Positions 1 to 9,244 are shown, numbered from the stretch's first letter. The stretch: DNA of 64,000 nt from Pelomonas sp. CA6 (GCF_022549225.1 NZ_JAKZFD010000001.1:124001-188000); one strand, 5' to 3'. Made by a program: numbers and translations. The notes: a model not told the origin generated them from the sequence alone.

Positions 1-198
1 ATGGCGCTCGCCGAAGGCCACATGGACCCGGCCCCGCAGCGCCACCACCAGGTAGAGCCCGGCCGAGGCCTCGACCTCCTGCGCGGCATCGTGCGCATGG
101 CGGCTGGCACTGCAGCGCAGCACCAGCCCGGGCCGCAGGCGCCGGGCGAAGTGGCGGGCTGGCGCGGAGGGTGGGGTGGGGGTGGTGACCTCAAACAT
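1..198 (-). CDS. AraC-family regulator, PchR-like, N-terminal part (runs off the left end)
   Basis: Reading the minus strand from an ATG at 198 gives an open frame of 66 codons that is still open at base 1, so only the N-terminus is present. The visible protein has the pattern LRPGLVLRCSAS, then an acidic stretch, then GLYLVVALRGRVHVAFGE. This is the beta-rich effector-sensing segment of PchR-type AraC regulators; the DNA-binding HTH half would lie beyond the window. Such regulators activate siderophore uptake genes when the ferric siderophore is present. It diverges from the TonB receptor operon and shares the Fur-box-like intergenic region with it, which fits that role. No domain search could be run, and the call rests on a short stretch. 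Confidence 0.62.
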   Translation of the reverse strand, partial: MFEVTTPTPPSAPARHFARRLRPGLVLRCSASRHAHDAAQEVEASAGLYLVVALRGRVHVAFGERH

Positions 199-256
199 CG
201 GTGGCGCGCGCAAAGGCGGGGCGGGGTGGAGGCTGGAATACTATCGCCGCGCTCAT

Positions 257-275
257 GCAAATGCAAACCATTCTC
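257..275. promoter_or_regulatory. Fur-box-like site in the divergent siderophore promoter region
   Basis: The 19 bases from 257 match the classical Fur box GATAATGATAATCATTATC at 13 of 19 positions (gcaaatgcaaaccattctc). The site sits between the divergent AraC-like regulator (start 198) and the TonB receptor (start 336). A possible -10 (TAAGAT, 279-284) lies just downstream, so bound Fur would cover the promoter. Iron repression of both directions is inferred from position and match. Confidence 0.55.
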
Positions 276-335
276 ATTTAAGATTCAACCTGTGGCCCCG
301 TGGCGGTATCGCCGGGCGGGCCGACCGAGATTCTG

Positions 336-2453
336 ATGCCGTCCCCCACTCTGCTCTTCTTCCCTCTTCCGTCCTCCTCCTCCTTCTCCTCTCAGGCCCC
401 GCTGCGCCGCCATTCCTTGGCGGCCGAGATCGCCCTCGCGCTGGGCCTGATGGCCGGCCTGGGCGCGCAGGCCGCGCCGCAGCAACTGGACAAGGTGGTG
501 GTCAGCGCCAGCGCGAGCGAGCGCCGGCTGGCCGACGCGCCGGCCAGCATCACCGTGCTGACGCGCGAACAGCTGGAGCGCGAGCCGGTGGCCAGCCTGG
601 AGGACGTGCTGCGCCGCGTCGAGGGCGTCGCGGTGGTCGGCACCGCGGCGAACGACATGGACATCACGCTGCGCGGCATGCCCGGCGAGTACACGCTGAT
701 CCTGGTCGACGGCCGCCGCCAGAGCACGCGCGAGACCATGAACCGCGGCACCGGCGGCGTGCAGGCTTTCTTCATGCCGCCGCTGGCGGCCATCGAGCGC
801 ATCGAGATCGTGCGCGGGCCGATGTCGGCGCTGTATGGGGCCGATGCGATGGGTGGCGTGATCAACATCATCACCCGCAAGCAGCTCACGCACTGGAGCG
901 GCAGCGCCGGCCTGGGCGCCACCTGGCAGCAGGGCGACCGCCGCTACGGCGATGCGCGCCAGGGCGAATTCTGGCTGGGTGGCCCGCTGGCGGGCGGGCT
1001 GTCGCTGCAGCTGTGGGGCGGCCTGAGCGATCGCTCGGAGGACCGCGTCTACTACCCGGTCAGCATGACCATCGGTTCGCCCGACCAGCGCAACAGCAGC
1101 TTCGGCGCCAAGCTGGGCTTCTCGCCCTGGGAGGGGCAGCAGTTCGCGCTGGAGGCCGGGCGCGGCGAGCTGCGCCGCGAGGCCACGCCGGGCCGCAGCG
1201 TGGCCGACAGCGACCCGCTGACGCGCAACGAGCAGCAGCGCCAGTACTGGGTGTTGAGCCACAGCGGCCGCGTGCTCGACGGCGCGCGCTGGCGCAGCGC
1301 GCTGCACCAGGAGCGCGGCGAGCAGCAGAACTGGAGCGCCGGCCAGCGTTCCACCGTCGAGCCGCGCGTCACCAACACCGTGTTCGACAGCCTGCTGACC
1401 CTGCCGCTGAACGCGCACAGCCTGACCGTGGGCGCGCAATGGCAGCGCAACGCGCTGGAAGGCGTGAGCCAGGAGGCCGCGGTGAAGGGCCATCCGCTCA
1501 GCCCCGACCGCATCCGCAGCCAGGCCGGCGCGCTGTTCGCCGAGGACGAGATCGAGATCAGCGAGCGCCTGGACCTGACCGTGGGCCTGCGCATGGACCA
1601 CGAGGGCCGCTATGGCACGCACTGGAGCCCGCGCGTCTACGGCATCTACAAGCTGGACGGCGGCTGGAGCCTGCGTGGCGGCGTGGGCAGCGGCTTCAAG
1701 CCGCCCAAGCTGCGCCAGGCCGAGGCCGGCTACTGCATGAGCACCGGCGGCAACTCGCCGCGCCGCGGCTCGCTGTGCGGCAACCCCGATCTCAAGCCCG
1801 AGACCAGCCGCAGCGCCGAGCTGGGCCTGCGCTGGGACGCCGGACGCGACGACTTCCTCGCCGCGACGCTGTTCCACAACCGCTTCCACAACAAGGTCGT
1901 GTCCTACAACACCGGCCGCGTGGACCCGGGCAACCCGGCGCTGGACGTCTACGTCTACGACAACGTGGATCGCGTGAAGATCAGCGGGCTGGAGCTCTCG
2001 GGCCACTGGACGCTGAGCGCGGCGCTGGCCCTGTCCGGCAACTACAGCTACACCGATTCCAAGCGCCATGGCGGCAAGGAGACCTCGTTCGACGGCGGCT
2101 CGCTGGACGGCCGGCCGCTGGACAAGACGCCCAAGCACCTGGCCTCGCTGCGCCTGGACTGGCAGGCGCTGCCGGGGCTCAAGGCCTTCGTGCGCGCCAA
2201 CCACGAGGGCAAGCAGTACTGGGCCGCGCTGCGCAACGGCGCGCGCGGCGTGCGCGAGCGCGGCGCCTTCTCCACGCTGGATCTGGGCCTGAGCTACGCG
2301 ATGACGCAACACCTGACCCTGAGCGCCGCGGTGCTGAACCTGGGCAACCGCCAGCTGGAGGTCGACGAGCGCACCCGCAACACCGGCCTGTCCGGCAACT
2401 GGCTGCCCGACGAGGGCCGCCGCGTCTGGGTGCGCCTGGGCGCCAATTTCTGA
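336..2453 (+). CDS. TonB-dependent ferric-siderophore outer membrane receptor
   Basis: This is an outer membrane gated channel that imports a ferric siderophore using TonB energy. The 705-residue protein has a long N-terminal export region ending near AQA (about residue 46) and a TonB-box-like KVVVSAS at about 53. A plug domain follows, with the family motifs DITLRGMPG, LVDGRR and IEIVRGPMSALYG, and then a beta-barrel that ends in a C-terminal Phe. Length and motifs fit FepA/IrgA-like catecholate receptors rather than haem receptors, but the ligand cannot be read from sequence. An in-frame start at 300 exists; 336 is preferred because it opens directly into the signal region. It is the first gene of the operon, and the DUF2218 gene follows after 17 bases. 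Confidence 0.9.
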   Translation: MPSPTLLFFPLPSSSSFSSQAPLRRHSLAAEIALALGLMAGLGAQAAPQQLDKVVVSASASERRLADAPASITVLTREQLEREPVASLEDVLRRVEGVAVVGTAANDMDITLRGMPGEYTLILVDGRRQSTRETMNRGTGGVQAFFMPPLAAIERIEIVRGPMSALYGADAMGGVINIITRKQLTHWSGSAGLGATWQQGDRRYGDARQGEFWLGGPLAGGLSLQLWGGLSDRSEDRVYYPVSMTIGSPDQRNSSFGAKLGFSPWEGQQFALEAGRGELRREATPGRSVADSDPLTRNEQQRQYWVLSHSGRVLDGARWRSALHQERGEQQNWSAGQRSTVEPRVTNTVFDSLLTLPLNAHSLTVGAQWQRNALEGVSQEAAVKGHPLSPDRIRSQAGALFAEDEIEISERLDLTVGLRMDHEGRYGTHWSPRVYGIYKLDGGWSLRGGVGSGFKPPKLRQAEAGYCMSTGGNSPRRGSLCGNPDLKPETSRSAELGLRWDAGRDDFLAATLFHNRFHNKVVSYNTGRVDPGNPALDVYVYDNVDRVKISGLELSGHWTLSAALALSGNYSYTDSKRHGGKETSFDGGSLDGRPLDKTPKHLASLRLDWQALPGLKAFVRANHEGKQYWAALRNGARGVRERGAFSTLDLGLSYAMTQHLTLSAAVLNLGNRQLEVDERTRNTGLSGNWLPDEGRRVWVRLGANF

Positions 2454-2470
2454 CATCCCGCGGAGAACGC

Positions 2471-2794
2471 ATGATCCACAGCCAAGCCAGCGTGGCCACG
2501 ACCATGGCCGAACAGTATCTGTTCAAGCTCGCCAAGCATTTCGCGAAGAAGGTGCCGGTGCACCAGCAGCCCCGGCTCGCCAGCATCGAGTTCGAGTTCG
2601 GCCACTGCGTGCTGGAGGTGCAGGGCCCGTCCGGTGACGCGCCCGTGCCGCCGCAGGCGCAGCAGACCCTGCATGTGCGCTGCCACAGCGCCGACGCGCA
2701 GCAACTGGCGCGCCTGCACTCGGTGCTGGAGTCGCACCTGGCGCTGATGACGCGCCGCGAGCCGCTGCAACTCCACTGGGAGACCCTGGCATGA
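2471..2794 (+). CDS. DUF2218 family protein
   Basis: A 107-residue soluble protein. The layout is typical of DUF2218: an N-terminal helix with YLFKLAKHFAKKVPV, a central strand pair (IEFEFGHCVLEV) and a C-terminal helix with LARLHSVLESHL followed by EPLQLHW. The family is small, has no known reaction and often sits in siderophore uptake operons. A role linked to siderophore handling is inferred from context. The start is the ATG at 2471, after GGAG. Its stop overlaps the start of the next gene by four bases (ATGA), indicating translational coupling. Confidence 0.8.
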   Translation: MIHSQASVATTMAEQYLFKLAKHFAKKVPVHQQPRLASIEFEFGHCVLEVQGPSGDAPVPPQAQQTLHVRCHSADAQQLARLHSVLESHLALMTRREPLQLHWETLA

Positions 2795-3738
2795 CCCGCG
2801 CCGCCCGCCGCCGATTCACCCGCCTGGCCCTGGGCCTGCCGCTGCTGGGGCTGCTGACGCCGCCCGCGACCGCGCAGCCGGCCGACACGCAGCGTCGCAG
2901 CGTGCGCGACGCCATGGACCGCGAGCAGAGCATCCCGCTGCGCCCGCAGCGCGTGCTGGCGCTGTCCGAGCGCGACCTGGACTGCCTGCTGGCACTGGAG
3001 CTGGTGCCCGTCGCGGCCAGCCAGGGCCGCGCGCAGCAGGGCTTCCCGCCCTACCTGGCGGCGCGCGCCGCGGGCGTCGCCAGCCTGGGGCAGTTCGCCC
3101 AGCCCAGCATGGACCGCGTGATCGCCGCCCGGCCCGATCTGATCCTGGCCGGCGGCCTGGCCGACGCCAAGCTGCTCGCGCAGCTGAGCCGCATCGCGCC
3201 CACGCTGGTCAGCCACAGCGGCGCCGAGCCCTGGCCGCGCACCCTGCAGCGCATCGCCGACTGGACCGGCCGCGCCGAGCGCGTCGCGCCGCTGATGCAA
3301 CGCCACGAACAGCGCGTCGCCGAGCTGCGCCGCCCGCTCGCGCGCCAGAGCGGACGCAGCGTGAGCCTGGTGCGCTGGACGCCGCAGGGGCCGGTGTACA
3401 TGAAGGGCGAGGCCTTCGCGGGGCTGTTGCTGGGCGAGCTGGGCTTCACGCGCCCGCCGCGCCAGCAGGAGGCCGGCGCCGGGCATTCCGCGCCGCTATC
3501 GCGCGAGGCGCTGGACCAGATCGACGCCGACTGGCTGCTGATCGGCATGTTCGCCAGCGGCCCCGCCCACGACCCGCAGGTCCTGGCCGGCCTCATGGCC
3601 CGCCCCGAGTTCCGCGAGCTGCGCGCCGCGCGCGGCGGCCGCGTGCGCGAGGTCGACGCGGCGCTGTGGACCGTCACCGGCGGCCCGCTGGCCGCGCTGG
3701 CGGTGCTGGACGATGTGCAGCGGCTGATGCTGCCATGA
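2791..3738 (+). CDS. Siderophore ABC transporter, periplasmic substrate-binding protein (FepB/FecB type)
   Basis: The periplasmic component that captures the ferric siderophore and delivers it to the FecCD permeases. The 315-residue protein has an N-terminal export signal with a twin-arginine-like RRRFTRLALG run before the hydrophobic core. A class III binding-protein fold follows: RVLALSERDLDCLLALEL near the start, ARPDLILAG in the middle, and helix-rich C-lobe motifs. No lipobox is evident, so it is probably a soluble periplasmic protein. It overlaps both neighbours by ATGA. Tat rather than Sec export is possible and unproven. Confidence 0.87.
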   Translation: MTRAARRRFTRLALGLPLLGLLTPPATAQPADTQRRSVRDAMDREQSIPLRPQRVLALSERDLDCLLALELVPVAASQGRAQQGFPPYLAARAAGVASLGQFAQPSMDRVIAARPDLILAGGLADAKLLAQLSRIAPTLVSHSGAEPWPRTLQRIADWTGRAERVAPLMQRHEQRVAELRRPLARQSGRSVSLVRWTPQGPVYMKGEAFAGLLLGELGFTRPPRQQEAGAGHSAPLSREALDQIDADWLLIGMFASGPAHDPQVLAGLMARPEFRELRAARGGRVREVDAALWTVTGGPLAALAVLDDVQRLMLP

Positions 3739-4748
3739 GCGCGCCGGGCGCTCGCGGCGCCGGCATCCCGCTGCTGCTCGCGGCCGGCCTGGCGCTGCTG
3801 GCGCTGGGCGCGCTGCTGCTCGGGCCGGGGCGCGTCGGCGCGTCGGCGGCGCTGGCCTGGCTGCTGGGGCAGGGCGGCGACGCCCATGCGCAGATGGTGA
3901 TGGCCCAGCTGCGCCTGCCGCGCCTGGCCGCCGCGCTGGCGGTGGGCGCGGCCTTGGGGCTGGCCGGCTGCCTGATGCAGCTCCTGACGCGCAACCCGCT
4001 GGCCGAGCCGGGTCTGATGGGCGTGAACAGCGGCGCCACGCTGGCGATCGCGCTGGGGCTGAGCCTGCGGGGCCAGCTGGGCCCGGTGGGCCAGCAGGTC
4101 TGGGCGCTGGCCGGCGCGTTGGGCGGCACGCTGTTGGTGCTACTGCTGGCGCGCGGACGGCGCGCGCCGCTGTCGCCGCTGCGCCTGGTGCTGGCCGGGC
4201 TGGCGCTGGCCGCCAGCGCGCGCGGCTTCATGGCTTTGCTGCTGATGCTGGACCAGCAGGGGCTGGACCAGTTCCGTTTCTGGGTGCTGGCCTCGCTCGC
4301 CCGCGTCACGCCCGAGCACCTGGGGGCAGGTCTTGCCCCGCTGGCGTTGGGGGCGCTGATCGCGCTGGCCGGCGCGCGCCGGCTCGCGCTGCTGGCGCTG
4401 GACGACGAACTGGCGCGCGGCCTGGGCGCGCGGCCTCAGCGCCTGCGCGCGCTGGCCGTGCTCGCGGTCGGGCTGCTGGCCGGCGGTTCGGTGGCGCTGA
4501 TCGGGCCGGTGGCCTTCCTGGGTTTTGCCGCGCCCTACCTGGCGCGCGCGCTGGGCTGGATGCGGCCCGAGGCCCAGTTGCCCGCGAGCGCGCTGCTGGG
4601 CGCGATGGCCCTGCTGGGCGCGGACCTGCTGGGGCGCTGGCTCACCGCGCCCTTCGAGGCGCCGCTGTCGGCGCTGATGGTGCTGCTGGGCGCGCCGCTG
4701 CTGGTGCTGGCCGTGCGCCGCGACCCCAGCCTGGGCCTGCACCGTTGA
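3735..4748 (+). CDS. FecCD-family siderophore ABC permease (first subunit)
   Basis: An inner membrane subunit of the ferric siderophore importer. The 337 residues consist almost entirely of hydrophobic segments separated by short Arg-rich loops, as expected for a BtuC/FecCD permease. Family motifs are visible: LRLPRLAAALAVGAALGLAG followed by QLLTRNPLAEPGLMGV in the N-terminal half, and GPVAFLGFAAPYLAR near the C-terminus, the segment that contacts the ATPase. It overlaps the binding-protein gene by ATGA and is followed by a second permease gene, so the channel is probably a heterodimer. A near copy of the 15-base word described under repeats lies inside it at 4322-4336. Confidence 0.9.
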   Translation: MSAPGARGAGIPLLLAAGLALLALGALLLGPGRVGASAALAWLLGQGGDAHAQMVMAQLRLPRLAAALAVGAALGLAGCLMQLLTRNPLAEPGLMGVNSGATLAIALGLSLRGQLGPVGQQVWALAGALGGTLLVLLLARGRRAPLSPLRLVLAGLALAASARGFMALLLMLDQQGLDQFRFWVLASLARVTPEHLGAGLAPLALGALIALAGARRLALLALDDELARGLGARPQRLRALAVLAVGLLAGGSVALIGPVAFLGFAAPYLARALGWMRPEAQLPASALLGAMALLGADLLGRWLTAPFEAPLSALMVLLGAPLLVLAVRRDPSLGLHR

Positions 4749-4756
4749 GGATGGCG

Positions 4757-5806
4757 ATGGATGCTTCATGGAAGCGCAGCCGCTGGCTGCCGGACACCTA
4801 CTTTCACGTGCGCGGCTCGCCGCGCCTGGCCCCGCGGCGCTGGGGCGCCAACCTCGCGCTGGCGCTGCTCGTGCTGCTGTTGCTGGCCGTCTCGCTGATG
4901 GCCGGCGAACTGCGCCTGTCGGTGCCGCAGCTGTGGCAGGCCTGGCGGGGCGAGGACGAGGCGGCGCGCTTCCTGCTTGCCGAGATCCGCCTGCCGCGCG
5001 CGCTGGCGGCGCTGCTGGTGGGCTTCGCGCTGGGCGTGGCCGGCCTGCTGATGCAGCTGCTGGCGCGCAACCGGCTGGCCAGCCCGGACGTGATCGGCGT
5101 GCACGACGGCGCGGTGCTGGCGATGGCGCTAAGCCTGTGGGCCAGCGGCGACCCGCTGCTGGGCCCGTGGTGGCAGGCCCTGCTGGGCGCGTTGCTGGCG
5201 CTGGGCCTGGTGCTGCTGGCCTCCGGCGGCGTGGGCCGCCAGGGCCAGCGCGCGCTGGTCGTGGGGCTGGCGGTGGCGGCGCTGGCGCGCGCCGGCTTCG
5301 AGCTGGTGCTCTCCACCGTGGAGCTGATGCACGGCAGCGCCATCTACAGCTTCAGCATGGGCAGCCTGCTGGCCAGCAGCTACGAGCTGCTGGCGCCGGT
5401 CAGCCTGGCGCTGCTGGTGCTGCTGGCCCTGCTGCTGCCGCTGCTGCCGGGACTGGAACTGCTGGCGCTGGGCGAGACCCAGGCCCAGCTGCTGGGGCTG
5501 CGCGTGGCACCGCGCCGGCTGGCCTTGCTGTGCCTGGCGGCGGCGCTGGCGGGGCTGGGCGTGTCGGTCGCCGGGCCGGTGGGCTTCGTGGCCTTGGTCG
5601 CGCCGCTGCTGGCGCGGCGCTGGCTGGGCGCGCTGCCGCTGCTGGGCGCCGGACTGGCCGGCGCCGCGCTGACCCTGGCCGCCGACCTGGGCGGCCGGGT
5701 GCTGCTGGCCCCCCATGAACTGCCGGCCGGCGTGCTCGCGGGCATGCTGGGCGGCCCGCTGCTGCTGTGGCTGGTGCTGCACGCGCACGAGGAGGAAGAG
5801 CGATGA
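4757..5806 (+). CDS. FecCD-family siderophore ABC permease (second subunit)
   Basis: The partner of the preceding permease. The protein has about 349 residues and many membrane segments. It carries IRLPRALAALLVGFALGVAG, QLLARNRLASPDVIGV and the C-terminal GPVGFVALVAPLLAR motif of the family. It has a soluble N-terminal extension of about 25 residues that the first permease lacks. The start is uncertain: ATG at 4757 has a GAGG six bases upstream, ATG at 4751 is also in frame, and a TTG at 4745 would overlap the upstream stop. The downstream end overlaps the ATPase start by ATGA. Confidence 0.89.
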   Translation: MDASWKRSRWLPDTYFHVRGSPRLAPRRWGANLALALLVLLLLAVSLMAGELRLSVPQLWQAWRGEDEAARFLLAEIRLPRALAALLVGFALGVAGLLMQLLARNRLASPDVIGVHDGAVLAMALSLWASGDPLLGPWWQALLGALLALGLVLLASGGVGRQGQRALVVGLAVAALARAGFELVLSTVELMHGSAIYSFSMGSLLASSYELLAPVSLALLVLLALLLPLLPGLELLALGETQAQLLGLRVAPRRLALLCLAAALAGLGVSVAGPVGFVALVAPLLARRWLGALPLLGAGLAGAALTLAADLGGRVLLAPHELPAGVLAGMLGGPLLLWLVLHAHEEEER

Positions 5807-6609
5807 CGAACAAGGACGCGCGCGACGCGGCCGCGGGCCTGCGGCTGAGCGGGCTGCGCGCCGGCTATCCGGGGCGCGAGGTGCTGCGCGGCGTGTCGCT
5901 GACGCTGGCGCGCGGCGAGGTGCTGGCGGTGGTGGGGGCCAATGGCTGCGGCAAGTCCACGCTGCTGCGCTGCGTCGCCGGGCTGATCCAGCCGTCGGGC
6001 GGCGAGGTCTGGCTGGACGGCGAGCCGCTGTCCTCGCTGTCGCCGGCGGCGCGCGCGCGCCGACTGGCGCTGCTGCCGCAGCAGCCCACGGCGCCCGAAG
6101 GGCTCACCGTGGCCCAGCTGGTGGCCTATGGGCGCCGCCCCCACCAGGGCCTGTGGCGGCGCTGGAGCGCGGCCGACGAGGCGGTGCTGGCGCAGGCGCT
6201 GCGCGACTGCGACCTGTGGGAGCTGGCCCAGCAGCGCCTGGACCGGCTCTCCGGTGGCCAGCGCCAGCGCGCCTGGCTGGCCATGGTGCTGGCCCAGCAG
6301 ACGCCCTGGCTGCTGCTGGACGAGCCGACCAGCGCGCTGGACCTGGGCCACCAGAACGAGCTGCTGGGCCTGGCACGCCGGCTGGCCCGCGAGGGGCGCG
6401 GCGTGCTGATGGTGCTGCACGACCTGGGCGCGGCCGCGCGCTACGCGGACCGGCTGCTGGCGCTGCGCGGCGGCGAGACGCTGGCGCTGGGCGCGCCCCG
6501 CGAGGTCGTGACGCCAGAGCTGGTCTGGCAGCTCTACGGGCTGCGCGCCCAGGTGCTGCGGGCGCCGGGCGATGGCGCGCCGCTGGTGGTGCCGGAGCTG
6601 GCGTCATGA
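5803..6609 (+). CDS. Siderophore ABC transporter ATP-binding protein (FepC/FecE type)
   Basis: The cytoplasmic ATPase that drives the two FecCD permeases. The 268-residue protein has Walker A GANGCGKST, a Q-loop at LLPQQP, signature LSGGQRQRA, Walker B LLLDEPTSALDLG and the H-loop in VLHDLG. The order and spacing are standard for the FepC/FhuC group. The ATG at 5803 overlaps the permease stop by four bases, and its own stop overlaps the esterase start the same way, so it is translated as part of the coupled operon. Confidence 0.93.
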   Translation: MTNKDARDAAAGLRLSGLRAGYPGREVLRGVSLTLARGEVLAVVGANGCGKSTLLRCVAGLIQPSGGEVWLDGEPLSSLSPAARARRLALLPQQPTAPEGLTVAQLVAYGRRPHQGLWRRWSAADEAVLAQALRDCDLWELAQQRLDRLSGGQRQRAWLAMVLAQQTPWLLLDEPTSALDLGHQNELLGLARRLAREGRGVLMVLHDLGAAARYADRLLALRGGETLALGAPREVVTPELVWQLYGLRAQVLRAPGDGAPLVVPELAS

Positions 6610-7571
6610 GCTGGCCCCGGCGTCGCTTCAACCATCTCGCCGCCGTGCTGGGCGCCGCGCCGCTGTGGTCGCCCATGCGCGCGCTGGCCGGCGCGCCGCC
6701 GCCTGCGTTGCCGCCGCGCGAACCCGCCCGGCTGCCGCAGGCCGAGTGCTTCGAGCTGGACTCGCGCCACACCGGCCAGCGTTATCGGATCTGGCTGGGG
6801 CTGCCGGCCGGCGCGGCGCCCGCGTCCGGCTATCCCGCGCTGCTGGCGCTGGACGGCCAGGCCGCCTTCGCGTTGATGGAGCCGGCGCGGCTGCGCCCGC
6901 AGCCCACGCATGCGCTGCGCCAGGCCAAGGCCGGCGCGCAGCGGCCGGGCCTGGTGGTGGGCATCGGCTATGCCAGCCTGGACCCGATCGACGTCGATGC
7001 GCGCGCGCTGGACTACACGCCAGCGGCCGACTGCCAGCCCTGCGACGCCAGCTCGCCGCGCCATGGCGGCGCCGCGCGTTTCCTGGAGTTCATCGACGAC
7101 GAGTTGCTGCCGGTGCTGGCGCGCATGTTCCCGCTGGACCGCGGCGCGCTGACCCTGTTCGGCCATTCCTACGGCGGACTGTTCACGCTCTACACCTTGC
7201 TCCACCGGCCCGCGCTGTTCGCGCGCTACTGGGCCGCGAGCCCCTCACTGTGGTTCGGTGCGGGCCTGCTGATGCAGGATCTGGACGCGCGGCTGCAGCG
7301 CCTGGACAAGCCCGCCGGCGAGCGCCGCGTCCATCTCGCGGTGGGCCTGCTGGAACAGCCGCCGGACCCGCAGGGCCGGCCCGAGCGCAGCGCGCGCCTG
7401 GCCGCCCACCGCATGCTGCCGCGGGCGCGCGAGTTCGCCGCCGCGCTGGGTGCCGCCGCCGCGCGCGACTGGCCCGGGCTCGCGGTGAGCCTGGACGAGG
7501 TGGCCGGGCACGACCACGGCGCGATGCTGATGCACGGCGCCGCGGCGGTGCCAGGTTTTGCCTTCGGCTGA
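6606..7571 (+). CDS. Alpha/beta-hydrolase esterase, IroE/BesA-like (siderophore hydrolase)
   Basis: A probable periplasmic esterase. The 321-residue protein belongs to the esterase D/IroE group: FGHSYGG places the nucleophile at Ser188, and a late DEVAGHDHGAM supplies the catalytic His. IroE-type enzymes hydrolyse trilactone catecholate siderophores. Its place as last gene of a siderophore import operon supports this, although the exact substrate is unknown. The N-terminus (PRRRFNHLAAVLGAA) resembles a twin-arginine signal. It overlaps the ATPase gene by ATGA. It ends 14 bases from the convergent GMC gene, with no clear terminator between them. Confidence 0.82.
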   Translation: MSWPRRRFNHLAAVLGAAPLWSPMRALAGAPPPALPPREPARLPQAECFELDSRHTGQRYRIWLGLPAGAAPASGYPALLALDGQAAFALMEPARLRPQPTHALRQAKAGAQRPGLVVGIGYASLDPIDVDARALDYTPAADCQPCDASSPRHGGAARFLEFIDDELLPVLARMFPLDRGALTLFGHSYGGLFTLYTLLHRPALFARYWAASPSLWFGAGLLMQDLDARLQRLDKPAGERRVHLAVGLLEQPPDPQGRPERSARLAAHRMLPRAREFAAALGAAAARDWPGLAVSLDEVAGHDHGAMLMHGAAAVPGFAFG

Positions 7572-7585
7572 GCGCGCGGCCGCGC

Positions 7586-9244
7586 CTAGGCGGTCAGCGC
7601 GGCCGGCGGCGCCTGGACGGACTCGGCCGGCGCGGGCCCTCGCTCGCTGTCGCGGATCAGGTCGGCCGCCTTCTCGCCGATGACGATGGACGGCGCGTTG
7701 GTGTTGCCGCTGACCACCTGGGGCATGATGGATGCGTCGACCACGCGCAGGCCGCTGAGCCCGTGCACGCGCAGCTGGGCGTCGACCACGGCCATGGCGT
7801 CGTGGCCCATGCGGCAGCTGCCGACCGGGTGGTAGACGGTGTCCACGCGCTGGCGCAGCAGGGCCTCGATCTGCGCGTCGGTCTCGGCCTCGCGGCTCCA
7901 GATTTCGTGCGTCCAGAAGCGCTTGAGCGCCGGTGCGCGCATCAGGTCGCGGGTGAGGCGGTAGCCTTCGATCAGCTCGGCCACGTCCTGCGGGTCCTGC
8001 AGGAAGGCGGGGTCGATCAGCGGTGCGGCCAGCGGGTCGGGGCTGGCGAGCCGCAGGCTGCCCCGGCTGCGTGGCCGCAGCAGGCAGACGTGGCAGGACA
8101 GGCCATGGCCCAGGCCCAGTTCGCGCGCATGGTTCTTCACCAGCGCGATCACGAAATGCAGCTGCACATTGGGCGCCGGCAGCCCGGGCCGGGTGCTGAG
8201 GAAGCCGCCGCATTCGGCGAAGTTGCTGGTGATCATGCCGCGGCGCTCGCGCCGGTAGCGGCCGATCTCGCGCCAGGTGTGCCAGCCGCCCTTCAGCGAG
8301 ATGCCCAGGGTGTCCAGGCTGTCGGAGACATAGCCGAAGACGAAGTCGGGATGGTCGTGCAGGTTGCGGCCGACGCCGGGCAGGTGGTGCTGCACCGGGA
8401 TGCCCAGCGCCTGCAGCTCGGCGGCGTCGCCGACGCCGGAGAGCATCAGCAGCTGCGGCGACTGCAGCGCGCCGCAGCTCAGGATCACCTCGCGCGCCGC
8501 GCGCAACTCGCGCCGCTGGCCGTCCTGCAGCAGCTCCACGCCGACGGCGCGCCGGCCCTCGAACAGCACGCGCGTGACGCGGGCGCCGGTCAGCAGGCTC
8601 AGGTTGGGGCGCCGGTCCAGGTGCGGATGGATGTAGCCGCGCGCCGCGCTCCAGCGTTCGCCGCGCTGCTGGGTGACCTGGTAGACGCCCAGGCCCTCCA
8701 TGCCTTCGCCGTTCTCGCCGTTGAAGTCCTCGCGCAGCGGCAGGCCCTGGCTGCGCGCCGCTTCCAGCCAGGCCGCGTGCAGCGGGCTGTCGGTGCGCAG
8801 GTCGCCGACCTTGAGCGGGCCGCTCTGGCCATGCCAGGGCGCGCCGAAGCGTTCGTTGGACTCCGAACGGATGAAGTAGGGCAGCAGGTCGTCCCAGCCC
8901 CAGCCGGGGTTGCCCTGCGCCGCCCAGGCGTCGTAGTCGCTGCGATGGCCGCGGATGTACACCATCGCGTTGATCGCCGACGAGCCGCCCAGCACATGGC
9001 CGCGCGGCTGGTAGCCACGGCGGCCGTTGAGTCCCGCCTGGGGCACGGTCTCGAAGGCCCAGTTGTTGAGCCGGGTGGGGATCTGCAGCACGCCGGCCAT
9101 GGGCGTCTGCACCACCCAGTTGTCGCCGCGGCCGCCCGATTCGATCAGCGCGACGCGGCGAGCGGGGTCCTCGCTCAGGCGGCCGGCCAGCGCGCAGCCG
9201 GCCGAGCCGCCGCCGATGATGAGGTAGTCGTAGGGTGCGTTCAC
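7586..9244 (-). CDS. GMC-family FAD oxidoreductase (alcohol/choline dehydrogenase-like)
   Basis: An FAD-dependent oxidoreductase that oxidises an alcohol to an aldehyde. The 552-residue protein begins with the FAD-binding GGGSAG at residues 11-16. It carries the two GMC signatures ([18 protein letters not shown] and a later [15 protein letters not shown]) and ends with [10 protein letters not shown], whose His472 is the expected catalytic base, and GNTNAPS near residue 514. It resembles both BetA and AlkJ, so the alcohol cannot be named. The GTG at 9244 was chosen because AGGAGG lies nine bases upstream and the dinucleotide-binding strand follows at once; longer in-frame starts lack support. 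The aldehyde dehydrogenase gene upstream on the same strand suggests a two-step alcohol-to-acid path. Confidence 0.88.
   Translation of the reverse strand: MNAPYDYLIIGGGSAGCALAGRLSEDPARRVALIESGGRGDNWVVQTPMAGVLQIPTRLNNWAFETVPQAGLNGRRGYQPRGHVLGGSSAINAMVYIRGHRSDYDAWAAQGNPGWGWDDLLPYFIRSESNERFGAPWHGQSGPLKVGDLRTDSPLHAAWLEAARSQGLPLREDFNGENGEGMEGLGVYQVTQQRGERWSAARGYIHPHLDRRPNLSLLTGARVTRVLFEGRRAVGVELLQDGQRRELRAAREVILSCGALQSPQLLMLSGVGDAAELQALGIPVQHHLPGVGRNLHDHPDFVFGYVSDSLDTLGISLKGGWHTWREIGRYRRERRGMITSNFAECGGFLSTRPGLPAPNVQLHFVIALVKNHARELGLGHGLSCHVCLLRPRSRGSLRLASPDPLAAPLIDPAFLQDPQDVAELIEGYRLTRDLMRAPALKRFWTHEIWSREAETDAQIEALLRQRVDTVYHPVGSCRMGHDAMAVVDAQLRVHGLSGLRVVDASIMPQVVSGNTNAPSIVIGEKAADLIRDSERGPAPAESVQAPPAALTA

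Noticed and set aside
176-2794. 872-codon open frame overlapping the TonB receptor
   Set aside because: Its residues 1-760 are Arg/Ala/Gly-rich shadow of the receptor. Only the last 107 codons (from 2471) form a real gene.
7572-7585. Terminator between esterase and GMC genes
   Set aside because: Only 14 bases separate convergent stops; no stem with a T tract could be drawn.
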